Origin: Garcia nutans
Lineage: Eukaryota > Streptophyta > Magnoliopsida > Malpighiales > Euphorbiaceae
Length of the DNA stretch: 64,000 nt
Direction: 5' to 3'
Assembly: GCA_947685225.1 (NCBI GenBank)
Contig: CANTUV010000026.1
Coordinates: forward strand, 59,419,501 to 59,483,500
Shown here: positions 49,001-61,399 of the stretch, piece after piece
Numbering within the stretch: position 1 is the stretch's first letter
How the letters are laid out: each line of letters begins with the position of its first letter
Made by a program: the position numbers and the translations under genes
Notes under the pieces: model-generated
Databases searched by the model: none
What the model was told of the DNA's origin: nothing
Seen by the model: the letters and a program-made list of their open reading frames with translations, nothing else

Positions 49001-52000
49001 TCTTTTTTTTTTAATATTAAATACCATATTGTTTGTTCATTAATCATTATGGTGGAGGAATGATTTAAATTTTATGGGAATTCTTTAATGGAAAACTAGC
49101 CAGTATATCATGAATTAGAACAACATTGACTAAGTATTAGTGCCTGATAAAATATCGACTACATGATGTTATGAGATGTTGGATTCTTCTGCTAGTACGG
49201 TGGCCTGTAAATTTCGTTTTACCATGATGATTTCAAGTTCTATTCCTCAGCATCAGTAGTTTGAATGTTATTTAACTGAGGTCAAAACCAATTATGACTT
49301 TATAACGTGTAATGTATCGTGCTTCAAATTCAAAACTGACATTTAAGATTTAATTGTGGTGTAATCATTTATTGTGAAACAAAGTGGGGTTAATAGGTTC
49401 TTTCTGTTATTGTTGAGAAATGTCTTAAAGAGCAATTATCTTCTTATTAAAGATTAATCTATCCTCTTATTATTTTGTAGTGGCGGGCCTCCTTCTCCAA
49501 GGTCTGATCATGCTGCTGCAGTTCATGCAGAGCGCTACCTTCTTATTTTTGGTGGTGGTTCACGTGCTACCTATTTCAATGATCTGCATGTGCTTGATTT
49601 GCAAGCTGTAAGATAAATTATCTAAATGTTTTTGTTCGTTATAAATTATCTAAATGTTTTTGTTCGTCTGTGGTACTATTATCATTAATATCTCTGATGC
49701 AATGGATATTCAGATGGAATGGACAATACACACACAACAGGGGGAAATACCAAGTCCACGTGCAGGACATGCAGGTGTGACAGTTGGGGAGAATTGGTTT
49801 ATTGTTGGTGGTGGTGACAACAAGAGTGGTATGAATATTACGTCTTCAGCATTAGCTACAAATTTGTTATGCTTGGTCTAAGAAAAAAAATATGGTAAAC
49901 AAAAAACCAAAAAACAAACGGCAATTCACTTGAAAAGTGTCTTTTCAACAAATTCTGGGAAACTCATCCTGATCCAACTTATGCCAGTATTGGTCTAATG
50001 GTGTTTCATTGAAGGCATAAAGCTAACAACTTGAGTTAACATAACCTGTTGGAATGGATTTGCAAAATCAGCCTAATTTGTGGATCTTGTCTTTGTAAAG
50101 CCTATTGATACATGATTATTCTCAAACCCCTTTGAACGGGAATGTGATCTTCCCTTGTTTTCTATCTAGAGAGGATTTCAATTTCAAAAAACAAAAACTT
50201 CAATTAAGGGACCTGTCACATCAGTAGAAAAAGTAACTCATGTAATTGGTGATAGGAATTAGAAGTAGTTTCTGCATCAATGGATTTGATATGTTTGATG
50301 GAAGAGACATACAATTATGTTCCTAGCACCCATAGGTCAATTTTTATGTTGTGGTTATTCCCTAATGGTAATATTTTCAGTTTCATGAATCTAAACATTG
50401 ATGATAAGAAAGAATTATTAGAAAGAAGCTTCACATAGCGGGTCAGTTTCAGATTATTGATTGTTTGAAACTGCCCAGTATAGTAGGAAAATTGGTTGTT
50501 GTCTGGGCTTTATTTGGGTTGTGTTGCAATCATCAAAACTTTATACTATATCGTATAAATGTTCTACTTTTGTTTTTGTTAACTTGTTACAGGGGTGTCT
50601 GAAACGGTTGTTCTCAACATGTCTACTCTTGTTTGGTCTGTTGTAACTTCTGTTGAAGGGCATGTTCCTCTTGCCAGCGAGGTAATTTATGAGAATGTTT
50701 GCTATTTGCATGGAATGGTACACTCAGCTGCATGTAAATTGTTAGAAATGTGAAAGCCTGCATTCATGCTTGAGTATGATCTTGCATCCTGAAGATTTAT
50801 AATTTATGTGAAGGATACTGAACCTAACGTCAGTTTAAATGTATGCCCCTGTACATTCTCAACTATTCAATTATTTGTAGTTGTCAGATTGTATTTACTT
50901 GAATTAGTAAAAATATGGAAATGGTGCAACATGTTTCAGGCATCTGGCGAGTAATATGATATAAATGCATTTGAATTCTTCATTTTCCAGTAGCTTATAC
51001 TGATATAAGTCTGAAATTATAATTTAACCTTAATTATTGTTGTCAGTACTAAATGTTAGATGTTTTTTCCCTTTGAGTACTTGTTGAATGTTCCAAATCA
51101 ATATATCAGATTCATTCATTAAGGCGAACTGTACAAAATTGTTGAGCAAGTTAAAAGGAGTGGTTGGCTTTACTTGCAGGGCTTGAGTTTGGTTGTGAGC
51201 TCCTACAATGGTGAAGATATTCTTGTATCGTTTGGGGGATACAAAGGGCGCTACAGCAATGATGTTAGTTGTGATATTAACTTCTTTTAGTGTAGCTTCG
51301 TTCTCAACACTTTTTCCTGTTTCTGATTCTGATGTTCCCTGTTAGGTCAATGTTCTTAAACCAAGCCATAAGTCTACCTTGCAATCAAAGATGATGGAAA
51401 CTCCAGTGCCTGATAGTGTTTCTGCTGTGCATAGTGCTACAAATGCCACCAGAGATTTCGAATCAAAGTTTGGCCAAGAAGGCAAAATAAGGGAAATTGT
51501 TATGGATAATGTTCATACAGAGCCCATGGTATGCCAAATTGCAAAATGTGTTCATTTTTTTTACTGCAGATATTGAAATTGCTTTTCTCATGTGTACCTT
51601 ACTACCTTTTTCCTTCTCACTTTGGTACCTAATATTTTGAGTTTCATACAGAGACCTAAAGGCGAAGTATCCAGTGAACATCTTATGGCAACTTTGAAGA
51701 CAGAAAAAGAAGAAATGAAGTCATCTCTTAGCAAGGAGAAATTGCAAACAATCCAATTAAAACAAGAATTGGCTGAGGCTGAGACTCGTAACACTGACCT
51801 TTACAAGGTAATCATGAGACGTATTTTGATTAGTTAGTAGTTCCTGGACTTTGTAATGTCATTTTTAATCAACTAACATCTGCCTTCACTAACTAAAATG
51901 CCATGGACCGTGGTACATGAGTGATTCTTCTATTTCTTTAATGATTAAAATATGTTTCGTGACATTTTAGGAGCTCCAATCTGTGCGTGGTCAACTTGCT

Positions 52001-52665
52001 GCTGAGCAGTCTAGATGTTTCAAACTAGAGGTATGTCCCAGCTATTTTATCTGCACACTCACTTGTCAGAGTTAAGACATTAATTTTGGAGCATTATTTG
52101 GTGATGCTGGCAGCATTAAAAATATTGTTATCTAATCTGAGCAAGTACAGCATTTCCACTATAAGAAATAGAATCGTGCAATATCTGTTGATTTGTTGTC
52201 TAGTTCCCTAATTTGCACACCTGTCAATAAAGGATATCACTTGTAAACAATTGCTATTTCAATAACAACAATAAGAGAGTGAAATGATAAAAATGCATTT
52301 CATTTCAGAATAAGTTCATTATTTGGATCTATAAAGAATGGAAGGTTTTCTTTCCTGGAATGAAGGTGAAGTCAGTGGATTTAGAGTTGAATAAAACAAG
52401 ATTAGCCTCAAAAAGCTACTCTTCTTTCACATGTTAGATGTAATCAGCACATGCTAATGGCTCCTTTAACCAACAGGTTGATGTAGCAGAACTAGGACAA
52501 AAACTCCAAACAATGGAGGCACTGCAAAAAGAACTAGAACTTCTTCAGCGGCAAAAGGCTGCTTCTGAACAAGCTGCCTTAAGTGCAAAACAAAAGCAAG
52601 GCTCTGGTGGTGTCTGGGGTTGGCTTGCCGGAACTCCTGGTAGCGAAAGAGAAGATGAAGCCTGA
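46054..52665 (+). pseudogene. ACBP4: Kelch-type acyl-CoA-binding protein (ACBP4/5-like), N-terminus missing
   Basis: Exons seen: 46054-46124, 46673-46736, 46819-46890, 46981-47169, 47306-47381, 47832-47942, 48099-48165, 48243-48304, 48828-48967, 49481-49607, 49714-49828, 50593-50681, 51180-51263, 51346-51528, 51652-51807, 51971-52030 and 52477-52665 (TGA). The product carries the second half of an acyl-CoA-binding domain (ATVGPCKMPKP, SWNGL), a kelch propeller (repeats with GGNHNGRY, FGGQDAKRS, FGGGSRAT, VGGGDNKS, FGGYKGRY), a coiled coil and a WGWLAG tail. Arabidopsis ACBP4/5 are cytosolic acyl-CoA carriers. Three defects are seen: the exon with the start codon and first ACB helices is absent, and the acceptor before 46054 reads GGCGG; exon 47306-47381 is 76 nt instead of 78; the donor after 48304 is AT. 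It is probably a pseudogene unless the assembly is wrong. Confidence 0.82.
48303..48416. repeat. 57-bp tandem duplication at a splice donor
   Basis: Two 57-bp units, 48303-48359 and 48360-48416, are nearly identical. They differ at the third base: the first begins CGATATATG, the second CGGTATATG. The exon of the ACBP-like gene ends at 48304, so the first unit has AT where GT is needed, while the second unit keeps GT. Using the second donor would add 57 nt containing an in-frame TGA. Confidence 0.85.
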
Positions 52666-52669
52666 ATTT

Positions 52670-52929
52670 TGTCAAAAAAGCCTTACTAAGTAGTGATTGT
52701 TAGATTGATTCTTATCGATCAATTTTTCTATCAAATATTTTTCTTTTACTTAGCTCTGATCTTTCTCTGATGGGAATAAAAAAAATCAAGTTTTTGTTGG
52801 TCAGATTGAGACCCTGATGGGGTTTTTTTGCAGGAATACGCATGTATACTGTAGTTAAGTTATATAGTTTCATATGGCCGTTGCTGCGATATTTTTGGGG
52901 TTCCCAATTCTTTTACAAAATTTGTATTT
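52670..52929. other. 3'UTR and spacer after the ACBP-like gene
   Basis: T-rich sequence without a coding frame, probably the former 3'UTR. It ends at the inverted-repeat element starting at 52930. Confidence 0.4.
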
Positions 52930-53312
52930 GAGGGTGTTTCTCAAAACTTAAAAGCTGGTCAAAACTGATTATAAGCAGTTTTTAGATTATAAGTTATTTA
53001 TTTAAGTGTTTCTGAAAACTTAAATAGTAGATTATAATCTGATTTTAATCAGTTTTTTAAAAGTTGGGTTTTGCTACTTTTTTAAGCACTTATTTTTTAA
53101 GCAGTTTTGACCAAGTAAAAGACCATACTATCCCTACCTAATCTTCAATATTTCAAATTTGTCCACCCTATATACTTTAGTTCCCATCAAAATTCTTTTA
53201 TTTTTAGGATTCTAATTAATATTTTTAGGATTCTAATTAATTTGGTAATATTTACATGGTAATTTTTTATTTGTATAATTTATTGATAACACTATTATTA
53301 TTATTAAATAAA

Positions 53313-53349
<37 letters not shown>

Positions 53350-53619
53350 ATTGTAAAATAAATTTTGAATTGACATTTAAAAAATTATTTTTATACAATA
53401 AATAAATTCAGGGATAGTTTTGTCATTTTGACAATTTCTGCAATTAAAAATTGATTATAAACTGATTTTACAGAAACACTTAACTGATTATAAACTGATT
53501 ATCAGCTGATTATTAACTAGTTTACAGAAACGCTTAACTGCTTATTTTTAATCTAATTATAATCTAAAAATCACTTATTCACAATAAGCTGAAAAGCTCC
53601 AATTTTAAAAAACACCCTC
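52930..53619. mobile_element. 690-bp MITE-like inverted-repeat element
   Basis: The ends GAGGGTGTTT (52930-52939) and AAACACCCTC (53610-53619) are perfect inverse complements, and similarity continues inward (AAAACTTAAAAGCT at left against AGCTCCAATTTTAAAA at right). Subterminal regions repeat GATTATAA / CTGATT / AGCAGTT words in both orientations. There is no coding capacity. A TTT is found on both sides, possibly a 3-bp target duplication but uninformative in this context. It contains an ATT microsatellite at about 53313-53347. The superfamily is unassigned (hAT or PIF-Harbinger derived). Confidence 0.7.
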
Positions 53620-54496
53620 TTTAAAGTGAATATATTTTACCTGAATGAAGTATAGGTTTCCATTATTTGCCAATCAAATTTGAGGAATGATTTTTGAATT
53701 CAAAATTGAATACTACCTGACAATAGATGAATAATTTAAGAATTGAGTGCATGTGATGATAATATTTAGATTTGAATTTTTCTTTTTAATTCTAAAAATA
53801 AATCCAATTTGTGCAATAAATTATAATTGGGAAAAAGCTTAGTTTCTTGAATTTTTATTTATTGTTTAAGTCAAATAATGAAAACAAATTTGATTTTCAG
53901 CCCAATTAAAAAAAATGACACCAAACATTAATTAATTAATTAATTTTTTTTTAAATGGTAAACTATGGTCATATATAATTTAGAGAGATTTGTATATTTT
54001 CTTTTGAAGTACGAAACTTGACCAGGCAACTTTTTCCTCTTACAAAAAAGGGAAAAGTCAATATTTATTTTTTAAAAAAAAATTAATGGCCCTAATCATA
54101 TTGATATTGCATTAATTTTTTTTATAACAACAGAGTAGAGGTAAAAAAAATAAAATATAATGTCGTGGCAGCATGTAAGTGGTTTTCTCCATCACTTACT
54201 TTACACCATCGCCCTACCAAATAAAACCTTTACGAAAAAATATGCAATTCTTACTAACCTCAAATCCAAGAGAAAATTAACACATCCCAGTTTTTCTTTC
54301 AATCCAAACACTCCTCTCCCTTCTTGTCTTGTTTACCTCTCTCTAAATTCTTTCCATTTCTCGCACTTTCACAGGAAACAAACAGCCCCAGTCGCTCTCA
54401 CAAGACGGGGAAATAAAGGTATGTTTAATCTATATTCGAGTCTTTAAAACACCAGATTTCTAGGGTTTCGAATTAGCTTCAGTTCTTGCTCTTGCA
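53620..54496 (+). promoter_or_regulatory. Promoter and 5'UTR region of the PWWP gene
   Basis: Non-coding DNA before the ATG at 54497. The last 230 bases are C/T-rich like a plant leader. A donor-like AAAG/GTATGTTT near 54418-54420 and a TCTAGGGTTTCG telo-box-like word at about 54460-54471 lie just before the start. No TATA box is clear. Confidence 0.35.
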
Positions 54497-57400
54497 ATGA
54501 TCTCTGTTGCAAAAAGTGAGAGTGAATTAGATACAAAAACGAATACAATCGAAGGGAACCTAGGAAAAGCTAGGGTTTCAGGTGACGGTGCTGATAGCCC
54601 TGAGGAAGAGAAAGTCGGGGTTTCTGGCATTGAGCTTGATACGAGAACTCCAGAGAGTGAGCCTATTGGTAGGGTTTTAGAGGATAATGGATCTGCCAAA
54701 GATGTTAAAGATATGGCCAGAGTCGGTGATGAGAGCAATGTAGACAAGGAAATGAAAGAAGAATCTAGGGTTTTTGAAATGCAAAACCAGAAAAAGCCAA
54801 GTTTCGTTCAATTCGACGTACAAACTGACCAACACGATGAATTTGATGATAAAAATGATCAGATAGAGTATGCTGTATCTAGAGGTGATACAAAGGTAGA
54901 GGTTTATAATTCCTTATTGTCCGAGTTTGATGATTTTGTTGCAAATGAGAAGCATGGAGCTATGGTGGGAACATCTAGGGCATTAAGTTATGGGTTTGAA
55001 GTGGGTGATATGGTGTGGGGGAAGGTGAAATCACACCCGTGGTGGCCAGGACATATCTTCAATGAGGTCGTTGCGTCATCTTCTGTGCGGCGCACTAGGA
55101 GGGAGGGTTATGTGTTGGTTGCATTCTTTGGGGATAGCAGTTATGGATGGTTTGACCCAGCGGAGCTTATTTGTTTTGATCCCCATTTTGCTGAAAAATC
55201 CCAGCAAACAAATTCGAGGAATTTTGTGAAATCTGTAGAGGAGGCTGTGGATGAGGCAAGCAGAAGGTGTGGGCTTGGTGTGGCTTGTAGATGTAGAAAC
55301 AAGTATAATTTCAGGCCAGCTACTGTGCAAGGGTATTTTGAGGTTGATGTGCCAGATTATGAGCCAAGAGGAGTTTATTCAGAAAATCAGATTAAGAAGG
55401 CTCGGGATGGGTTTAAGCCAGGTGAGACTCTTGCTTTTATGAAGCAGTTGGCTGTGGCACCACAAGAGTGTGATCGGAGTACTATTAATTTTATTAAGAA
55501 TAAGGCTACTGTTTTTGCTTTTCGCAAGGCATTGTTTGAGGAGTTTGATGAGACATATGCACAGGCATTTGGCGTGCAGCCAAAACGGCCTGCTAATGAT
55601 CCTGCTAATGTAGCAGATCAGCCTGCTAAAGCTCCAACCCGAGGTATTATTTTATTTCCCTTATCCTGTTTATTATCATTTTTTTTCTTCAATTTTGACT
55701 ATATTTTTGTTGCTTTCTTGGACAGGTTTTATTTAAACACAAACATTATATGAATTATACATTGGACCGTTTTGTGATTGTATCATTAACGAAAGATATA
55801 ATCTGTGTATTCATGTATTATATCCATCGTGGTTATGTTGTTGGCTTCTGTTCAAATGCCTTAATTCTCCTCTGTTGATGAGTGTCTCTTTTCATTGTGC
55901 TTCCTACCTGATGGCAACTTGTTTGGAATTTAAGGGTTGGAGGTTCATGTTTTCTCATCATGCTTGTTGGAATACATAATAGCTTATATATTTCATGGTG
56001 TACTTCTGTGTGTAGAACGATGTGAAAGTTAGAGCAGCAACTATTTTATGAAGTATCTTTTGTAATATGCAAAAGCTGTAATGAACAAATAAAAGATAAA
56101 AGGCCATAATATTTTTTGGTAGTATGTTATGTCACTTCACCCTTTCCTTTGGGTGAAGTGGAATCTTCAGAGGTGGGTTTTATATTATGAAAGCCTTCTA
56201 GAGATTGGTATAACTTAATTGAGCTTCAAATATAGATTATGTGCAAGATCAATTTAGTATTCTAATGGCTTCATAGACAGTATCATTTACATGTTAGTTG
56301 GACTGTTGGAGTGCCCGAACCAAATGATTTATATTTATACCTAATATGTGTTTAAAGCACACAGTAAGTTTGGAGAGAATTATATTCAAATAAGTTTCAT
56401 GGAAATTGTCTCTACACTAATTGGCATTGCTGTGTTCTTCTATTGCTATTATTCCTTAGGAAATGATGGGTTCGTTGATGAGTAATTCAGCTGAGCAACT
56501 CTGTTTTTTTGGAAAATATCTTTTTAATAGTCATAATAAGGATTGATTTGGCAACTTATTATTAAGATATTTTCAAGGTTTATGTTTATCCATTAATATA
56601 TCTTATTATTAGGAGAACGCAAAGGTCTTTCATCAAGAGAAGGGAATGTATTACTGAAGATATCTTTGCCATCTTCCGTTTCGTTTGAGTGACTTTCCTG
56701 CATCTGTATGCTTAGACTTTTCAGTTCATGCGATAGCACTGCAATTTTTCTGTTCTCATTCTCTGTTTCCTTTTCCAGCTCCTTTGAGTGGTCCACTTGT
56801 GATAGCAGAAGCTTTGGGTAGTGGGAAGAACTCCAAAAAACCTGTGAAAGTGAAGGACCATTCTAAGAAAGATAGATACCTCTTCAAGAGAAGAGATGAA
56901 CCGGTTGACTCAGGAGCCCTTCAACTTGACCAAAGGCTAGCAAGTTCCTCAGCCCCAGCAGCATACGAGGAAGGTTCATCAGCAATAATAACTGGTGATT
57001 ATGTTCTCCAGAAAAGAGTTTCTACACCTATTTCAGCAAAAAATGAACAGTTGGGAATTATCAGCAATGAAGCTGTTGGTGCTGGTGAAGATGCATTTGG
57101 AAAAGCAGCAGTAATCTTAGATCAGGGTCCAGAATTTCTGGGCACACAAGATACCCAAGGCACTGATGTAGCTGCAAATTTGTCTCTTGATAAGGAGAGG
57201 GATGCTGCTTTGCAAGAAACAAAGGAAAAAATGGGGTCATATCTGATGGTGAGCCACTCAAATATAGGTCGGTCTGATATTTCTACAAAGGGGTCGACTC
57301 TGGATGTAAAAAATGGCGCATCACCTTCTTTTCATCGTGAAGGTGAGGCCATAGTTGGCATTAGATATGAAGTGGCTACCGGAGTTTCTAAATTGATAGA

Positions 57401-59144
57401 AGGTTCTATGCAAACTGAGAGCTTTTCTGCAAGTGCAGAAGGAGACAATAGTTTGGTTAAGCAAGGTGTTGGGTTGAAGAAAGCCAAAGTTCTTAAGCGG
57501 CCTTTTGGGGACCTGAGCACTGAGAACTCTGTTATAAGGGAAAAAAAGAAGAAAAAGAAGAAACAATTGGGCACAGAAACAAGCCCTGATCGTCCGAAGA
57601 AGCAATTGGCCATGGGAACTGGTGGGTTACCGGCAGGAAACTCAACTGATGTGGCTTCCAAAGAGGATCCTCAGGGAAACCATCAGAAGAAAGTTAGCAC
57701 CAGTAATGCCTTATTCAGTGGCGTTGGAACGTTGCCAATGGGTAGTATGGGAATTATGGAGATTGAGCTACCTCATCTATTGAATAGTTTGCATGTTCTT
57801 GCAGTTGATCCTTTTCACGGTGCAGAAAGGAGTCCTTCAATTATTTTGCAGTTCTTCTTGCTTTTCCGCTCCCGTTTTTTCCAGAAAAGCTTGTTTTCAT
57901 CAGCATCATCTGAGAATGAGACCATTGAAGTTCATGCTACTAAATCTTCATCTTCTATTGGAGTTTCTGAAATTTCTGCTGATGAGAATGAGAATGCCAA
58001 AGATATGACCCCTTTAAAACCTGTAAAATCCTTGGTCAGACAAGATGATCCAACAAAAGGAGGACGAAAACGATTGTCATCGGATTGTCTAGAAGAAATT
58101 GCAGCAAGGAAGTTGAAGAAAATGAATATGTTGAAATCATTAGCTGCAGAAAAGAAGGCAGTTCAGAGAACTTTGGAAACCCATTGGACAGAAGGGAAAG
58201 AATCAATGACTACAGCTCTGCCAAAACCAGTCAAATCAGATTCTGTCAAGAAAATTGAACCTCGACCTAGAGCAGTGGAGCCCACCATGCTGGTGATGAA
58301 GTTCCCTCCTCAGACATCTCTTCCATCTGCTGCTCAGTTGAAGGCAAAATTTGCTCGGTTTGGCTCCATAGATCAGTCAGCTATCCGTGTCTTTTGGCAG
58401 TCATCAACATGCCGTGTTGTGTTCCGGCACAAGCATGATGCTCAGGCAGCGTATAAATATGCTGTTGGCAACCGTTCATTATTTGGCAATATGACTGTAA
58501 GGTATAGCATACGGGAAGTAGGGGCTCCTGCACCGGAAGCACCAGAACCTGACAAGGGCAAAAGAGATGACACTTCCCTTGAAGCCCCAAGGATGAAGGA
58601 TCCAGCAATCGAAAGACTACCACAGCTGCACCAGCCTCTTCTTCATCCTCAATCAAGCCTCCAGCTGAAGTCCATTCTGAAAAAACCAACAGGTGATGAA
58701 GCAGGGCAGGTAACTGGTGGTAGAGGGACAGCACGTGTAAAATTCATGTTGGGTGGGGAAGAAACTACTAGTAGGGGAGAACAAATGATGATTGGTAGTA
58801 GAAACTTCAACAACAATGCTAGTTTTGCTGATGCAGGTCCACCTACTTCTGTTCCTATGGATTTTAATAGTAAGAACTTTCAGAAGGTTATTCTTCCATC
58901 TTCATCTCTGTCACCTATTCTCCCCCTTACTGCTCAATACACAAAAGTTTCTCATAATAACTCGCATCATCATAGTGAAGTAGCACAGAGAAATATTATG
59001 CACAATCAGAATATTCCCATTCCACCAACCAGCACACCAAGCAAAGATATTTCACAGCAGATGCTAACCCTTTTGACGAGGTGCAACGATGTTGTAACCT
59101 CTGTGACGGGTTTGTTAGGCTATGTGCCTTACCATCCTCTTTGA
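54497..59144 (+). CDS. PWWP-domain chromatin protein (At3g05430/At5g27650-like)
   Basis: Two exons, 54497-55643 and 56779-59144, join in phase 1 to give 1170 aa. A long acidic N-terminus precedes the PWWP domain (about 166-260), whose signature reads FEVGDMVWGKVKSHPWWPG with the motif itself at 181-184; PWWP folds bind methylated histone H3 on nucleosomes. A conserved plant block follows (about 262-370), then a basic KKKKKKK cluster, a family motif AVDPFHG (724-730) with QFFLLFRS after it, and an RRM-like region from residue 886 (LVMKFPPQTSLPS...). The C-terminus has QLKSILKKP and ends LLGYVPYHPL. Relatives in Arabidopsis (PDP proteins) associate with FVE/MSI4 and PRC2 and affect flowering through FLC. 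The frame is intact. The stop at 59142-59144 is well supported. Confidence 0.93.
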
Positions 59145-60230
59145 TTACAACGAAAGTATGGGCCATTCATGCAATTACTAAAGAGAGGACTAAAAGGTCC
59201 AAAAAGGCTTTTGCATAATTTGCTTGTGCGATTTTGAAACACAAAAATGGAAGGACGAGAATGCCTAAATTTTTTTTTCAGAACAATTGGGTTTGTTTTT
59301 GTGGGTATCAAGAGCTGTTAAATGAGAGACAATGATTGAGGAAATCCATCATTTTGGTCTTAAATTTTATGTAAAATCCAAATGTATCCATACAGATAGT
59401 GCAGTCAGTCTCTCTCTCTCCCCTCCTTATTTTCCTTTTTATTATTCTTTCCTCTTTTCTTTTTTAAATAGTGTTGCTACGCTTGCTCTTGGCATTTTTG
59501 TTCTGCCTCTGCATGTTGTGAGAAATTTGCTCATACATTTTGCTTGTTTAGTTAATTAGTTATGCCTAAAAACTAAATTACTTTGCTACGGCAATTTATC
59601 TTTATTGATGAAGAATTAACGGTTCAGGGACATGTCAATCACTTTTTTGCTTAGAATTTCTCCCAGTAAGTCAAAGTCATTGTTTCTCTCTGCCTTTGAA
59701 TGTTGATAGTTTATCACGGAAATACAAAATTAAAGTTGTCAATTTAGAAATATATTTTATTAGGAAATTAAAAATTTGGAAGTGGAGCTGGGGGTCGATC
59801 TATTGGGTCCGAGTAGGCTCCAATAACTTGAGAAACAAGAGTTTGCTAATGGTATGGCTCAGCCCACACTTCGCAATTTTTGATTCCTTAAAGAGAAAGG
59901 AATAAAGGAATAATAAAAGAAAGAAAAACTACGGAAATTTTTTATACGCGCAAAATACACGTACTAACTCAAGTATTAATTAATTAGAGAAATTAATGTA
60001 ATAATTAACAAAAAACAAAACAGAGTTTTAGATTTGATTGATGGATAAAGATAGTAAATTATAAAAATGCTTCATATCCTTCCTATATTTCTTAAGCTAA
60101 AGAGTTAATTATAAAAAGAATCCAAGAAAAAGAGACGTGTATCTCCGTCTCCAACCTACCACTCTGGGCGGTTCCCAAGCCATCGAATCGAATCATCCTT
60201 TTCACTTCCATTTCGTCATCTTCACAACCG
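59145..60230. other. PWWP 3'UTR and spacer to the SRC2-like promoter
   Basis: No supportable gene. It contains T-rich 3'UTR sequence, a CT tract near 59408-59422, and then AT-rich DNA leading to the SRC2-like promoter, which carries ACGTGT at 60135-60140, an ABRE-like core. Confidence 0.5.
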
Positions 60231-60235
60231 CTTTC

Positions 60236-60244
60236 TTTATATAG
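60236..60244 (+). promoter_or_regulatory. TATA box of the SRC2-like gene
   Basis: TTTATATAG lies 140 bp upstream of the ATG at 60384 and is followed by a C/T-rich leader without an intron. An ABRE-like ACGTGT lies 100 bp further upstream at 60135. This fits a strong, stress-responsive plant promoter; responsiveness is inferred from the family. Confidence 0.6.
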
Positions 60245-60383
60245 CCCTGCTCCTCCCTCCACAAACATCTGTCTTTGTTCCATCTTCTCTCCATTAAAAA
60301 TCAAATCTTTTACGTCTCTCCCTTCTAATTTCTGCTCAAATTCTTGATTTTCTTGGCCGGAATTTCTTGAAATAATCAACAAT

Positions 60384-61253
60384 ATGGAGTGCAGGCCATT
60401 AGGGATCACTTTGATCTCAGCCAAGGATATTAAAGATGTCAATATGTTCTCCAAGATGGATGTTTATGCCGAAGTTTCTATCCATGGCGATCCTTATAAT
60501 TCCAAGCAGAAACAGAAAACCCATGTCGATAAAGATTGTGGCACTAACCCCAAATGGAATTTTACCATGAAGTTTACTCTCCATGAATCTTCTGCCCAGG
60601 AAAACCGTCTCACTCTCCATTTCAAGCTTGTCTCTAGTCGGAGCTTAGGCGATAGAGAAATCGGTGAAGTTCATGTACCCATCAAGGAGCTGCTGCACCA
60701 GAAATCCGCCGATGATAAACCAGACGAAGAACATACCGTCGTCAGTTACTCCGTCAGGACACCCAAAGGAAAAAATAAGGGCACTTTAAATTTTTCATTC
60801 AAATTTGGAGAAAAATTCGAGGTTCCATTAGAGAAGGCCAGAAAGTTGGATGATCCAGTTATGGCATATCCACCGGCGGGATATGCCAGTGCCGGAACTA
60901 GTTCTGCTTATCCACATCCACCACACGGTGGATATCCGCCAAATATGGGAGCACATGGTCCATATCCTTATCCGGCACCAGGCGGGTACCCACCGCCTCC
61001 GCAACAAGCATATGGTGGGTATCCTCATGCTCCGGGATATGGGTATCCGGGGGCGGCGACACCTGGGTATGGCGGATATCAGGGGATTGTGCAAAAGCCG
61101 CCGAAAAAAAGCGGCGGTGGAAATATGGCGTTGGGAGTGGGAGCTGGGTTGTTGGGTGGGCTGTTAATTGGAGATATGATTTCTGATGTTGGGGAAATGG
61201 CCGCATACGATGCTGGCTATGATGCTGGTTTTGGTGATGGCTTTGATTTTTAA
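60384..61253 (+). CDS. SRC2: SRC2-like C2-domain protein
   Basis: This intronless gene encodes 289 aa. Residues 1 to about 145 form a C2 domain (opening ECRPLGITLISAKDIKDVN, then SKMDVYAEVSI, GTNPKWNFTMKF and GDREIGEVHVPI), a Ca2+/phospholipid-binding module. Residues about 160-230 are a Pro/Gly/Tyr-rich low-complexity region with repeats such as GGYPP and APGYGYPG. Near the C-terminus a glycine-rich hydrophobic segment (MALGVGAGLLGGLLIGD) could insert into or associate with membrane, followed by DAGYDAGFGDGF. This is the architecture of SRC2 (soybean gene regulated by cold 2; At1g09070), an ER-to-vacuole trafficked protein linked to cold response and to activation of RBOHF. The start is the first ATG after a TATA box. 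The coding GC content is higher than its surroundings. Confidence 0.93.
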   Translation: MECRPLGITLISAKDIKDVNMFSKMDVYAEVSIHGDPYNSKQKQKTHVDKDCGTNPKWNFTMKFTLHESSAQENRLTLHFKLVSSRSLGDREIGEVHVPIKELLHQKSADDKPDEEHTVVSYSVRTPKGKNKGTLNFSFKFGEKFEVPLEKARKLDDPVMAYPPAGYASAGTSSAYPHPPHGGYPPNMGAHGPYPYPAPGGYPPPPQQAYGGYPHAPGYGYPGAATPGYGGYQGIVQKPPKKSGGGNMALGVGAGLLGGLLIGDMISDVGEMAAYDAGYDAGFGDGFDF

Positions 61254-61399
61254 GTTTATTTTTTTATTCTTTCTTTTCTTTTATTTCTTTTTTGTTATTT
61301 TGAAAAAAAAAATAATGTAGACGGTGCTAAATTTGCAGAATCATGAATATAATGGAGATTTTATTTGTAAATTAAAAAAGTTGGCATTTCACGAGTGGA

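Noticed and set aside
60850..61167. Plus-strand frame rich in His/Ile/Arg overlapping the SRC2-like gene
   Set aside because: It is an out-of-frame reading of the Pro/Gly/Tyr repeats; the C2-domain frame is clearly the real one.
8915..61253. A metabolic or defence gene cluster
   Set aside because: The genes belong to unrelated families with mixed strands and match ordinary collinearity, so no shared pathway is supported.
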